Of a stretch of 64,000 nt of DNA, positions 17,757 through 25,789 are shown piece after piece; positions within the stretch are counted from its first letter, which is position 1; each line of letters opens with the position of its first letter. The notes below the pieces were generated by a model. The model had not been told where the DNA came from. It was given only the letters and a program-made list of their open reading frames with translations, and searched no databases. The translations under genes and the position numbers were made by a program. The stretch covers positions 2,046,001-2,110,000 of the forward strand of contig NZ_AP022567.1 of the NCBI RefSeq assembly GCF_010727475.1, written 5' to 3'. Origin of the DNA: Mycolicibacterium mageritense (GTDB taxonomy: Bacteria; Actinomycetota; Actinomycetes; Mycobacteriales; Mycobacteriaceae).

Positions 17757-17760
17757 CCGG

Positions 17761-17775
17761 TACCCCACCGGGGTA
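17761..17775. promoter_or_regulatory. RicR operator box
   Basis: TACCCCACCGGGGTA is a perfect TACCC-N5-GGGTA palindrome, the published RicR-regulon motif. It lies between the divergent ricR and ilvD genes, over the spacer of the ricR promoter and 11 bases upstream of the ilvD -35 box. It could affect both genes. Confidence 0.85.
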
Positions 17776-17786
17776 TGCATATCGGT

Positions 17787-17815
17787 TTGGCCGGGAGAAA
17801 CACCGCGGGCATACT
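17787..17815 (+). promoter_or_regulatory. ilvD promoter for a leaderless transcript
   Basis: TTGGCC (17787-17792), a 17-base spacer and CATACT (17810-17815) form a good housekeeping-type promoter. The expected transcription start 7-8 bases after the -10 falls on the ilvD ATG at 17823, so the mRNA would be leaderless. This agrees with the absence of a Shine-Dalgarno sequence. Confidence 0.65.
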
Positions 17816-17822
17816 TGCAGCC

Positions 17823-19523
17823 ATGCCCTCAGACTCCCCTGACATCAAACCCCGCAGCCGCGACGTCACAGACGGCCTGGAGAAGGCCGCAGCCCGGGGA
17901 ATGCTTCGGGCGGTAGGCATGGGCGATGACGACTGGGTGAAGCCGCAGATCGGCGTCGGGTCGTCGTGGAACGAGATCACGCCGTGCAACATGTCGCTGC
18001 AACGGCTGGCGCAGGCGGTCAAGAACGGTGTGCACGAAGCCGGCGGGTACCCGCTGGAGTTCGGCACCATCTCGGTGTCCGACGGTATCTCGATGGGCCA
18101 CGAGGGCATGCACTTCTCGCTGGTGTCGCGTGAGGTGATCGCCGACAGCGTCGAGACCGTCGTGCAGGCCGAGCGCCTCGACGGCACCGTGCTGCTGGCG
18201 GGTTGCGACAAGTCGATTCCCGGCATGCTCATGGCCGCAGCCCGCTTGGACCTCGCGAGCGTCTTCTTCTACAACGGCTCGATCATGCCGGGTGTCGCGA
18301 AGCTGACCGACGGCACCGAGAAGGAAGTCACCATCATCGACGCCTTCGAGGCAGTCGGCGCATGCGCGCGCGGGCTGATGTCTCGCGAGGACGTCGACAT
18401 CATCGAGCGCGCGATCTGTCCGGGCGAGGGCGCGTGCGGCGGCATGTACACCGCCAACACCATGGCGTCGGCCGCCGAGGCGCTGGGCATGTCGCTGCCC
18501 GGCAGCGCATCGCCGGTGGCCATCGACAAGCGTCGCGACGAGTACGCCCGCAAGTCCGGTGAGGCCGTCGTCGAGTTGCTGCGCCGCGGCATCACCGCGC
18601 GCGACATCCTCACCAAGGAAGCATTCGAGAACGCCATCGCGGTGGTCATGGCCTTCGGCGGATCCACCAACGCGGTGCTGCACCTGCTGGCCATCGCGCG
18701 CGAGGCCGAGGTCGAGTTGACGCTGGACGATTTCACCCGCATCGGCAGCAAGGTGCCGCACCTGGCCGACGTGAAGCCGTTCGGTCGTCACGTGATGAAG
18801 GACGTCGACGAGATCGGCGGTGTGCCGGTCGTGATGCGCGCGCTGTTGGATGCCGGTCTGCTGCACGGCGATTGCCTGACCATCACGGGCAAGACCATGG
18901 CCGAGAACCTCGCCCACATCGCCCCGCCCGACCCGGACGGCAAGGTGCTGCGCGCCATGAACAACCCGATCCACCCCACGGGCGGCATCACGATCCTGCA
19001 CGGCTCGCTGGCCCCCGAGGGTGCCGTGGTGAAGTCGGCCGGCTTCGATTCCGATGTGTTCGAAGGCACCGCAAGGGTTTTCGAGCGCGAGCGGGCCGCC
19101 CTCGATGCGCTGGAGGACGGCACCATCACGCACGGCGACGTCGTCGTCATCCGCTATGAGGGCCCCAAGGGCGGCCCCGGTATGCGCGAGATGCTGGCCA
19201 TCACGGGCGCCATCAAGGGTGCCGGGCTGGGCAAGGACGTGCTGCTGATGACCGACGGCCGGTTCTCCGGCGGGACGACGGGCCTGTGCGTCGGCCACAT
19301 CGCCCCCGAGGCCGTCGACGGCGGGCCCATCGCGTTCGTGCGCGACGGGGACCGGATCCGGCTCGACGTCGCCAACGGCACGCTCGACGTGCTGGTCGAC
19401 GAAGCCGAGTTCGAGGCCCGCAAAGCCGGGTTCGAGCCACTGCCGCCGCGCTACAAGACCGGTGTGCTGGCCAAGTACACCAAGCTGGTGCAGTCGGCGG
19501 CCGTCGGAGCTATCTGCACGTAG
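17823..19523 (+). CDS. ilvD: Dihydroxy-acid dehydratase
   Basis: Iron-sulfur enzyme of 566 aa (M. tuberculosis 575) that dehydrates 2,3-dihydroxy-isovalerate and -methylvalerate in valine, leucine and isoleucine synthesis. Family signatures are ITPCNMSLQRLAQ, LAGCDKSIPGMLMAAARL and EGACGGMYTANTMAS, giving the three cluster cysteines, and MTDGRFSGGTTGLCVGHIAPE near the C-terminus. ATG 17823 is chosen over an open extension to 17676 because it matches the family start and a leaderless promoter. The cluster is oxidant- and copper-sensitive, which makes its position beside ricR notable. Confidence 0.95.
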   Translation: MPSDSPDIKPRSRDVTDGLEKAAARGMLRAVGMGDDDWVKPQIGVGSSWNEITPCNMSLQRLAQAVKNGVHEAGGYPLEFGTISVSDGISMGHEGMHFSLVSREVIADSVETVVQAERLDGTVLLAGCDKSIPGMLMAAARLDLASVFFYNGSIMPGVAKLTDGTEKEVTIIDAFEAVGACARGLMSREDVDIIERAICPGEGACGGMYTANTMASAAEALGMSLPGSASPVAIDKRRDEYARKSGEAVVELLRRGITARDILTKEAFENAIAVVMAFGGSTNAVLHLLAIAREAEVELTLDDFTRIGSKVPHLADVKPFGRHVMKDVDEIGGVPVVMRALLDAGLLHGDCLTITGKTMAENLAHIAPPDPDGKVLRAMNNPIHPTGGITILHGSLAPEGAVVKSAGFDSDVFEGTARVFERERAALDALEDGTITHGDVVVIRYEGPKGGPGMREMLAITGAIKGAGLGKDVLLMTDGRFSGGTTGLCVGHIAPEAVDGGPIAFVRDGDRIRLDVANGTLDVLVDEAEFEARKAGFEPLPPRYKTGVLAKYTKLVQSAAVGAICT

Positions 19524-19541
19524 GCGTCTGCGCGGTAGAGT

Positions 19542-19571
19542 GACGTCGGGCGCGCAGGATCGCCCGACGTC
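19542..19571. terminator. Perfect-stem hairpin downstream of ilvD
   Basis: GACGTCGGGC (19542-19551) and GCCCGACGTC (19562-19571) form a perfect 10-bp stem around a 10-base loop, 18 bases after the ilvD stop. It is probably the ilvD terminator; no T-tract follows. Confidence 0.7.
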
Positions 19572-19668
19572 CGCTCGAAGAGGCTCAGCCTCCCTGCTGG
19601 TTAGTTGCCATGTGACCGACCTCTTCTCGGCCCGATTCGCGGACGCGGGCATGTGAGAGGAGGCCGTC
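19572..19668 (+). promoter_or_regulatory. Leader of the ankyrin-like gene, possibly structured
   Basis: This leader has GAAGAGG (19577-19583) able to pair with CCTCTTC (19620-19626), enclosing a short GAGGCT/AGCCTC hairpin, and then an RBS GAGAGGAGG (19655-19663) at 5 bases from the ATG. It does not match a riboswitch I know. It could simply hold the promoter. Confidence 0.3.
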
Positions 19669-20892
19669 ATGGCCAGCTGTCTGCCCAACAACCCTTCGCT
19701 CGACCGGCTGCGCGCGGATGCCCGCAAGCTGCAACGCGCCGTCACCGCATACGATCCGGAGGCCGAGGATCTCGTCCGTCGGCATCACCCGCAGCCCGAC
19801 ATCGCGCTCGCACGGGACCGGTTCGCGCTGCACGACGCACAACTGACCGTGGCCCGCGGCTACGGGTTCACCGGCTGGCCCGCGCTGGTGCACTACCTCG
19901 AGTTGGCGGCCGGCCTCAGCGTCGACCCGGGTGCGCTCGACGAGACCGCCCTGAGCACCGCCGACCGGTTCTGCTCGTTGGCGTCGTTGCGCTACAACGA
20001 AACCGACGCACCACCACGTCGGCAGGCCGCCGCGGACCTGCTGGCCAACCGGCCCAACCTGGTGGCCGAGAGCATCTGGGCCGCCGCGTCCGCCGCGGAC
20101 CCGCACGCGGTGTCCCGCCACCTCACCGATCGGCCCGCACTGGCGACGCGCGCGGGTGGACCGTTCGGCTGGGCACCGCTGATGTATCTGTGCTACTCAC
20201 GGGTTCCGTTGCGCCGCAACGTCGATGACGTGCTCACGTCGGCAACCCTGCTGCTCGACGCCGGCGCCGACGCCAACGCGGGCTACCTGTGGTGTGGGCT
20301 GTCGACACCGTTCACGGCTCTGACCGGGGTGTTCGGCGAGGGCGAGCAGGGCCCGCGGCGTCAGCCCCGGCATCCGTTCGCGACCGAGCTGGCCACCCTC
20401 CTGCTGACGCGCGGTGCACATCCGGTCGACCAGCAGACGCTCTACAACCGCATGTTCCGGCCCGACGATTCGCATCTGGATCTATTGTTCGCGCACGGCC
20501 TGGCCGACGCCGGACCCAGCCCGTGGGAGCAGCGGCTGGGTGAGGCGATGGAGACCCGTGAGCAGATGTGGCGCCGCCAGGTGGCGTGGGCCGCCGAGCA
20601 CGGGTTCACCGATCGGCTCGAACTGTTGGCACGCAACGGAATCGATGTCACCGGAGTGGCCGTGGCAATGCCCGGTTTTCCCGACGACCCGAATGCCAGG
20701 GATGACGACGGCGCCACGCCGCTGCACCAGGCCGCCTGGGACGGTGACGTCGCGATGATCGACCGGCTGCTCACCGCGGGCGCCGATCCGACCCTCACCG
20801 ATACGCGATTCGGCTCGACCCCGCTGGACTGGGCCGAGCACGCGTACCAGACCGAGGCCGCCGAGCTCCTGCGCAGGCACACCCCGGAGTGA
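19669..20892 (+). CDS. Ankyrin-repeat-containing protein
   Basis: Probable cytosolic protein of 407 aa. The N-terminal 75 residues (LDRLRADARKLQRAV ... GFTGWPALVHYLELAAG) are of a kind found ahead of ankyrin repeats in actinobacterial proteins. Degenerate repeats occur near 175-200 (TLLLDAGADANAG) and 235-260, and clear ones at the C-terminus (ARDDDGATPLHQAAWDGDVAMIDRLLTAGADPTLTD, about 345-380). Ankyrin repeats bind other proteins; the partner is unknown. The gene has a strong RBS and ends 2 bases before the convergent LuxR-type gene. Confidence 0.8.
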   Translation: MASCLPNNPSLDRLRADARKLQRAVTAYDPEAEDLVRRHHPQPDIALARDRFALHDAQLTVARGYGFTGWPALVHYLELAAGLSVDPGALDETALSTADRFCSLASLRYNETDAPPRRQAAADLLANRPNLVAESIWAAASAADPHAVSRHLTDRPALATRAGGPFGWAPLMYLCYSRVPLRRNVDDVLTSATLLLDAGADANAGYLWCGLSTPFTALTGVFGEGEQGPRRQPRHPFATELATLLLTRGAHPVDQQTLYNRMFRPDDSHLDLLFAHGLADAGPSPWEQRLGEAMETREQMWRRQVAWAAEHGFTDRLELLARNGIDVTGVAVAMPGFPDDPNARDDDGATPLHQAAWDGDVAMIDRLLTAGADPTLTDTRFGSTPLDWAEHAYQTEAAELLRRHTPE

Positions 20893-20894
20893 GG

Positions 20895-23504
20895 TCAGCC
20901 CAACGCTTTCGGGCCGGCCCGCAGGATCGCCGCGAGCTCTTCGCGCGTGCTGGCGCCGACCCGTTGGCAGGCCCGATACAGGTGACCTTCGACGCTGCGC
21001 ACCGACACCACGAGGCGGTCGGCGATCTGCCGGTTGGACAGTCCCGCGACGACGAGTTCGGCGATCTCCCGTTGCCTGCGGGTCAGCGGCTGGCCGGCCG
21101 GGTTCCGCAGCGCGGGGGTGCACAGCCCGCCGCACTCCTCTGCGATCTCCTGCGCGACGGCCGCGGCATACGTGCTGCGTTTGCGCTGCCCGCTCGCGCT
21201 GAACGCGACGGCGGCCTGGGCCGTGGCATCGGCGGCAGTGGCCCGATCGCCGATGGCGCCGTAGCCCGCAGCGGCCGCGAGCAGGCCGTCGCCGTCGCCG
21301 GCGGCCAGCGCCTCGAGATGACGAGCCACGGTTTCTGCCAAGGGAAAGTGCAGCTGCTCAGCCAGTTCTTTGGCGCGCGCGACGCGCGACGTGTCGCCCC
21401 ACTGCGCCGCGGCCTGCAGGCACGCCAGTTCGTGCGTCGGCTGATCGCGCTCGGCGGCGTCGCGGGCCGCGGCGAGGACTACGTCAACCGCTTCAGTCAG
21501 CGCGCCCCCGGCGGCCAGCACCCATCCGGTGACCAGCGACAGGTTGGTCTGCATGTAGATGTAATCATCGGGTACCCGAACCTGGGCGAGCGCGAGCGCC
21601 TCCTCGGCCTCGGCCGTCTGGCCCAGTTTGGCATGCGCCTCGGCCAGCGAGAAGCAGCTCGCCGCACGCAAACCTGTTGTCACTGCGTGACTTTCCGCAC
21701 CCGCCAACGCCTCGTGCAGGTGCTTGACCGCGTCGGTGACCGCCGCCCTGGTGAGTTCTGCGTGCCCCAGCAGATAAGCCAGGTTGGCGTAGGCCAGCCC
21801 TGGCACGTCACGGGACGACACGTCCAGTCGCGCTGCCGTTTTCACACATTCGTCGATGCGTCCGGTCAGCCGGCAGGCCCTGCCGTGCACGGCCCCGAAC
21901 CAGAAGCGGATCGGCGACGATTCGAACGATGTGGTGGCGCGTTGGATGGCCTGTTCGGCCACGGTCGTGATGTCGTCGACATTGCCCAGTGCGCCCAGCG
22001 CCATCATCAGCGCCAGGGAGGCCATCATGGCGTGAAAGTCCGGCAGCGCACCGGAGTTCAGTGCCTCCCTAGCTTTGGCTGCCGCGGCGCGGCATCGGCC
22101 GAGCACCGCGTCGGCACACGCCTCGACAGCCATGCGCTCCATGCGTTGCGCATCGGATTCGGGTGCGGCAGCGAGGTTCTCGAGAATGTCCACCGCATCA
22201 CGCGGCCTGCCGAGCATGAAGATCAGATTGAGCGCGCGCACCGTCGCCCAGTGGTGGCTGTCGGGTCTGCTGCCGGTGCTGATCTCCCGCAGGACCGCTT
22301 CGGCGTCGTCCCCGCGGCTCAACAGCACCAGGGTCATCGCACGCATCGGGGCCGCCTCGGGCGCACCGCATTCCGCGGCCGCCGCGGCGAACCGGTCCGC
22401 GGCGTCGGGATCGAGCAGCGCGGTCGCACATCGAGCCGCGGTCAGGTACAACTCCGGGTCGGGCGGCAGATTCGAATTCAGGGCGAGCAGGGCCCGGCGC
22501 ACCGTCGCGCGCATGTCGCCGTCGGGCACCCGCGCGAGCCGTTGGGCCAGGCTGCCCCGGATCCGCGACAGATACATCTCGCCCGCGGTGGCGCGGCGCA
22601 GCTCACCGTAGAGCGGATGCGCCAACCGCGCGACGAGCTCCCGGCCCGCGCGTTCGACCGAGATGAGATGCATCTGTTCGGCGGCCTCGAGATCGGGCGG
22701 ATGCACCAGGTCACTCAGCACATCGACGCTGAGCGGCTCGCACTGCGACAGCGTGTCGAGCACGAGCGCCAGGCCGGGCGTGAGCTGGCCGAGCCGCTCC
22801 TCGACCATGTCGGTGATGCTCTGGGACACCGCGACGTCACCGTCCCAGATCCACACCCCGGCAGACTGCCGCAGGCGGCCCGCGGCCAGCTGGTCCTTCA
22901 CGAGCTGCAGCAGGTACAGCGCGTTGCCGCCGGTGAGCTTCCAGAACCGTTTCGCGCTGCGGCTGTCCACCGGACCCGCGACCGTGGACTCGATCAGCGT
23001 CGTCGCCGCGCCCACAGACAACGGTTCGAGGTCGATGCGGTCGAGCAGGCTGTCCTTCCACAGCGCGGTCACCGCGTCGGGCTCAGCGCCGCCGGCCCTG
23101 GCGGTGACGACGAGGCGCACGCCCTGGGTCTGGGCAAGTTGATGCACGACGTGCGCGGACAGCCCGTCGAGCAGGTGGGCGTCATCGACGCCGATGACCA
23201 CCCGGCCTTGCCGCTGCTGCGCCACGAACGAGTCGATGACGCGACGCACGTTGGGCAGCGGATCGCACATGTTCTCGGTGATGGATCCCGTGAACGCGCC
23301 GAGCGGGATCTCCCGCGCGGATTCGGTGGCGACGAACCAGTTGGTGCGGTGCCCGGCGGCCGCGGCATGGTCGAGCGCCTCTCGGGCCAGCCGCGTCTTG
23401 CCGACCCCGGCGCTGCCGACGATCAGCACACCATGGCGGCTTCCCGGCCCGCCCAAGGCGCGGCGGATCGCCGCCAGCTCTGCTTCTCGTCCCGCCAGCT
23501 TCAT
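20895..23504 (-). CDS. Large LuxR-family ATPase regulator (LAL type)
   Basis: Transcription regulator of 869 aa. Walker A GSAGVGKT lies at residues 30-37 and a Walker B-like strand VVIGVDDAHLL near 112-122. A long helical, TPR-like middle follows, and a C-terminal LuxR helix-turn-helix (LTRRQREIAELVVAGLSNRQ, then IADRLVVSVRSVEGHLYRAC) at about 800-850. LAL proteins are ATP-dependent activators that respond to small molecules. No obvious target operon is adjacent: the neighbours are the ankyrin gene (convergent) and the SPW gene (upstream, same strand). Start ATG 23504 is the first that keeps the ATPase domain; the RBS is weak. Confidence 0.9.
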   Translation of the reverse strand: MKLAGREAELAAIRRALGGPGSRHGVLIVGSAGVGKTRLAREALDHAAAAGHRTNWFVATESAREIPLGAFTGSITENMCDPLPNVRRVIDSFVAQQRQGRVVIGVDDAHLLDGLSAHVVHQLAQTQGVRLVVTARAGGAEPDAVTALWKDSLLDRIDLEPLSVGAATTLIESTVAGPVDSRSAKRFWKLTGGNALYLLQLVKDQLAAGRLRQSAGVWIWDGDVAVSQSITDMVEERLGQLTPGLALVLDTLSQCEPLSVDVLSDLVHPPDLEAAEQMHLISVERAGRELVARLAHPLYGELRRATAGEMYLSRIRGSLAQRLARVPDGDMRATVRRALLALNSNLPPDPELYLTAARCATALLDPDAADRFAAAAAECGAPEAAPMRAMTLVLLSRGDDAEAVLREISTGSRPDSHHWATVRALNLIFMLGRPRDAVDILENLAAAPESDAQRMERMAVEACADAVLGRCRAAAAKAREALNSGALPDFHAMMASLALMMALGALGNVDDITTVAEQAIQRATTSFESSPIRFWFGAVHGRACRLTGRIDECVKTAARLDVSSRDVPGLAYANLAYLLGHAELTRAAVTDAVKHLHEALAGAESHAVTTGLRAASCFSLAEAHAKLGQTAEAEEALALAQVRVPDDYIYMQTNLSLVTGWVLAAGGALTEAVDVVLAAARDAAERDQPTHELACLQAAAQWGDTSRVARAKELAEQLHFPLAETVARHLEALAAGDGDGLLAAAAGYGAIGDRATAADATAQAAVAFSASGQRKRSTYAAAVAQEIAEECGGLCTPALRNPAGQPLTRRQREIAELVVAGLSNRQIADRLVVSVRSVEGHLYRACQRVGASTREELAAILRAGPKALG

Positions 23505-23639
23505 CTCAGCAGTTCGTACCCGTCATCGCCTGTCCTGCCGATTGCTCAGGATATGGCGCAGATGCCCGCCTGGGACCGGAATTGACGCAACATTGCCCTT
23601 CCGGGCGACGGACAGTGGTCCGGCGCCCGGTGCGGGTTT

Positions 23640-23673
23640 GCTGCCGGCCGGCGTTCGCGGCCGGCCGGTCAGC
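23640..23673. terminator. Very stable hairpin downstream of the SPW gene
   Basis: CCGGCCGGC (23644-23652) pairs perfectly with GCCGGCCGG (23660-23668) around GTTCGCG, and outer GCTG/CAGC can extend it past a one-base bulge. It lies 18 bases beyond the stop of the minus-strand SPW gene and upstream of the LuxR-type gene, where it could separate the two transcripts. Confidence 0.65.
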
Positions 23674-23690
23674 GTCGGCGCGTCAGCAGA

Positions 23691-24131
23691 TCACGCGTGC
23701 TTGGCTTCGGAATTGCGTAGGCGCATCCCGAAGTACGCGGCATCGAGACCCAGCACCGTCACGATCACACCGCTCACGACGTGCGACCAGATCATGCCTG
23801 CGGTCGGCCCGCTGACGAACAGCCACGGCGAGATGATGAGCCACAGCCCGAAGATCGGCAGGGTCCAGGTCATCCCGTGGGTGCGGTCCAGCGCGAAGCT
23901 GAAACACATTGCCAGGAGCGTGATCATGCCACCGATGAGCAGATCGTTGACGGTCAGTCGGGTGAACGCGTCGTAGTTGACGATCCATGGCGACAACGCG
24001 ACATAGACGCCCGCGAGCAACGTCAGCCCGAAACTGAGATGCGCGCCCATCGACTCCGCGATGCGGTCATAGCCTGCCCGCAGCGCCATGATGTCGGGGT
24101 GCTGATCGATTGATGAATGGACCGATGTCAT
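23691..24131 (-). CDS. SPW-repeat membrane protein, Rv0188-like
   Basis: Integral membrane protein of 146 aa with four hydrophobic segments and two copies of the SPW signature (ALSPWIVNY near 46-54 and IISPWLFVSG near 99-108). SPW proteins are small bacterial membrane proteins of unknown role; Rv0188 lies in the same place next to ilvD in M. tuberculosis. GGAAAGG lies 7 bases before ATG 24131. It is divergent from the next membrane-protein gene. Confidence 0.88.
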   Translation of the reverse strand: MTSVHSSIDQHPDIMALRAGYDRIAESMGAHLSFGLTLLAGVYVALSPWIVNYDAFTRLTVNDLLIGGMITLLAMCFSFALDRTHGMTWTLPIFGLWLIISPWLFVSGPTAGMIWSHVVSGVIVTVLGLDAAYFGMRLRNSEAKHA

Positions 24132-24231
24132 TTCTTATCCTTTCCGTTACGCGGCAAGGATTTTGGGCCTTACCGCACCCATCCATCACTTGTCAGATTA
24201 CGCCGCTCCGACTGCCCTCGTAGTGGCCAAG

Positions 24232-24237
24232 TACAGT
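24232..24237 (+). promoter_or_regulatory. Probable -10 box of a leaderless gene
   Basis: TACAGT fits TANNNT and ends 7 bases before the ATG at 24245, so transcription could start on the start codon. The -35 is poor. It is used here mainly to support the choice of start. Confidence 0.35.
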
Positions 24238-24244
24238 GCTGTCA

Positions 24245-25672
24245 ATGCAGTGGCGCGGCAACGCCCGGATGGGCGAAACGACCGGCGCGCGTCGACAACT
24301 CGGCTGGTTCGGCACGCTCTTCGCGATGGCGTTGGCGTTCCACTACTCCGACAGCCAACCCCTCGAGGTCGCGCCCGTCCTGCTGGCCGGCCTGCCGATT
24401 CTGCTGTTTCCCGGCTCGGCCGCGGCCGCAGGCCTGGTCGTGGTCGCCGGTGCGGTGGTGGCCGTGCAGAATCTGCCCGCCGCATCCAACCACTTGGTGA
24501 CGAGTCTGTTGATCGCTCTCGCGCTCGGGACCGCGGCCGCGTGGGCACTCGCCGTCCGGAATCGGGAGGGCGATTTCGTCGAGCGCTGGTTGGATGCCGC
24601 GCGCACGCCCGTCGGCCTCGTGCTGCTGGTGATCTATCTCTTCACGGTCTTCGACAAACTCAACGGTGCCTATTTCTCGCCCACAACCTCGTGTGGCGGC
24701 GAACTGTTCAGCCAACTGATCTGGCTCAATGGATTCGATGATGTGGTGCCCGGCCCCGTGGTCGGGCAATTCGTCGCCGTCGCCGCGGTGGTGACGGAGG
24801 CCGCCATCCTCGGGCTGCTGGCGGTGCCGCGGCTGCGGTATTGGGGCGTGCTGCTCGGTGTGTGCTTCCACTCGGTTCTGGCGCTGGCCTCGTTCTACGA
24901 CTTCGCCACGATCGTCTTCGCGGTGTACGTGCTGCTCGTGCCCACCGAGGTGTTCGACAACTTGCCGCCGCGCACGGTGCTGTTGCGCCGGCTCGCGCTC
25001 GCCGGTTTCGCGGCGCATGTGCTGCTAAGTGTCGTTTCGAATTCCGCCGATTCACCGCGCAGCCCGATCGGTGTGCCGTGGCATACCCTGCTCGTGGCCA
25101 CGTGGTTCGTCGCGGTCGCGCCGCTCATGTTCGCCATGCTTCGCGGCTACCGCGCCGTGCGTGAGATGCCCGCCCCGGGCTGGCGCCTGCGGCCCGTGGT
25201 GCTGCTCGTGGTTCCGTTGTTGGCATTCGTCAACGGCGCGACGTCTTACGTGGGGCTCAAGACCGTCGCGAACTATTCGATGTTCAGCAACCTACGGACC
25301 GAGGAAGGCACCACCAACCACCTGCTGCCGGGCATCACCGCGGTCCAGCTGGCGGACTTCCAGCACGACACCGTCACGGTGTTCGGCCTGGAGTTCCCCG
25401 GCCGTCCGGGCGACAGCCGTCAGTCCCGCTGGATGGCCGAAGACCCGCCGGTGCGCATCCCCTGGCTCGAACTACGGCGCACGGTGCTGCTCTGGCAGGA
25501 CGCAGGCCTCACCGGCGTCCGGATCGCGTATCTGCGCGACGGCCTGCCCCATGTGGTCGACGACGCGACGGCAGATCCCGTTCTCGCAGCACCGCTGCCG
25601 TGGTGGCAGCGGCACCTGCTCGCGTTCCGCGCCGTCGACTCGGGCTGGGGTGCCGACGCCTGCCGGTGGTAG
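24245..25672 (+). CDS. Polytopic membrane protein, HTTM/gamma-carboxylase-like
   Basis: Membrane protein of 475 aa with about ten hydrophobic segments and a soluble C-terminal part of roughly 110 residues (FQHDTVTVFGLEFPGRPGD ... LPWWQRHLLAFRAVDSG). The arrangement VFDKLNGAYFSPT ... CFHSVLALASFYDFATIVFA and a C-terminal soluble part recall the horizontally transferred transmembrane (HTTM) domain related to vitamin-K gamma-carboxylase, but the match is loose and no function is claimed. Possible starts are GTG 24236, ATG 24245 and ATG 24269. It is followed by a tandem repeat and a hairpin. Confidence 0.7.
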   Translation: MQWRGNARMGETTGARRQLGWFGTLFAMALAFHYSDSQPLEVAPVLLAGLPILLFPGSAAAAGLVVVAGAVVAVQNLPAASNHLVTSLLIALALGTAAAWALAVRNREGDFVERWLDAARTPVGLVLLVIYLFTVFDKLNGAYFSPTTSCGGELFSQLIWLNGFDDVVPGPVVGQFVAVAAVVTEAAILGLLAVPRLRYWGVLLGVCFHSVLALASFYDFATIVFAVYVLLVPTEVFDNLPPRTVLLRRLALAGFAAHVLLSVVSNSADSPRSPIGVPWHTLLVATWFVAVAPLMFAMLRGYRAVREMPAPGWRLRPVVLLVVPLLAFVNGATSYVGLKTVANYSMFSNLRTEEGTTNHLLPGITAVQLADFQHDTVTVFGLEFPGRPGDSRQSRWMAEDPPVRIPWLELRRTVLLWQDAGLTGVRIAYLRDGLPHVVDDATADPVLAAPLPWWQRHLLAFRAVDSGWGADACRW

Positions 25673-25702
25673 TCACCCAGGCACCGCTCACCCAGGCACC
25701 GC
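25673..25702. repeat. Perfect tandem repeat, 2 x 15 bp
   Basis: TCACCCAGGCACCGC occurs twice head to tail (25673-25687, 25688-25702), directly after the stop codon of the membrane-protein gene. It looks like a local duplication; no coding role. Confidence 0.85.
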
Positions 25703-25710
25703 GAGCGCGC

Positions 25711-25728
25711 GTGTCTGTCCCCAGACAC
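25711..25728. terminator. Short hairpin after the membrane-protein gene
   Basis: GTGTCTG (25711-25717) and CAGACAC (25722-25728) form a 7-bp stem with a TCCC loop, set in very GC-rich flanks. It lies between two genes of the same direction and may end the upstream transcript. Confidence 0.5.
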
Positions 25729-25789
25729 ACCGCGTCGCGCCGGCTGTATGCGCACACCCACGTCGGCTCGAATGACGCAGAATCGCGGA

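Noticed and set aside
17829..19745. Minus-strand open frame of 638 codons
   Set aside because: Antisense to ilvD, which carries its iron-sulfur cysteines; the antisense product has no recognisable motif.
20889..23585. Plus-strand open frame of 898 codons
   Set aside because: Mirror of the LuxR-type ATPase gene, which has clear Walker and HTH motifs on the other strand.
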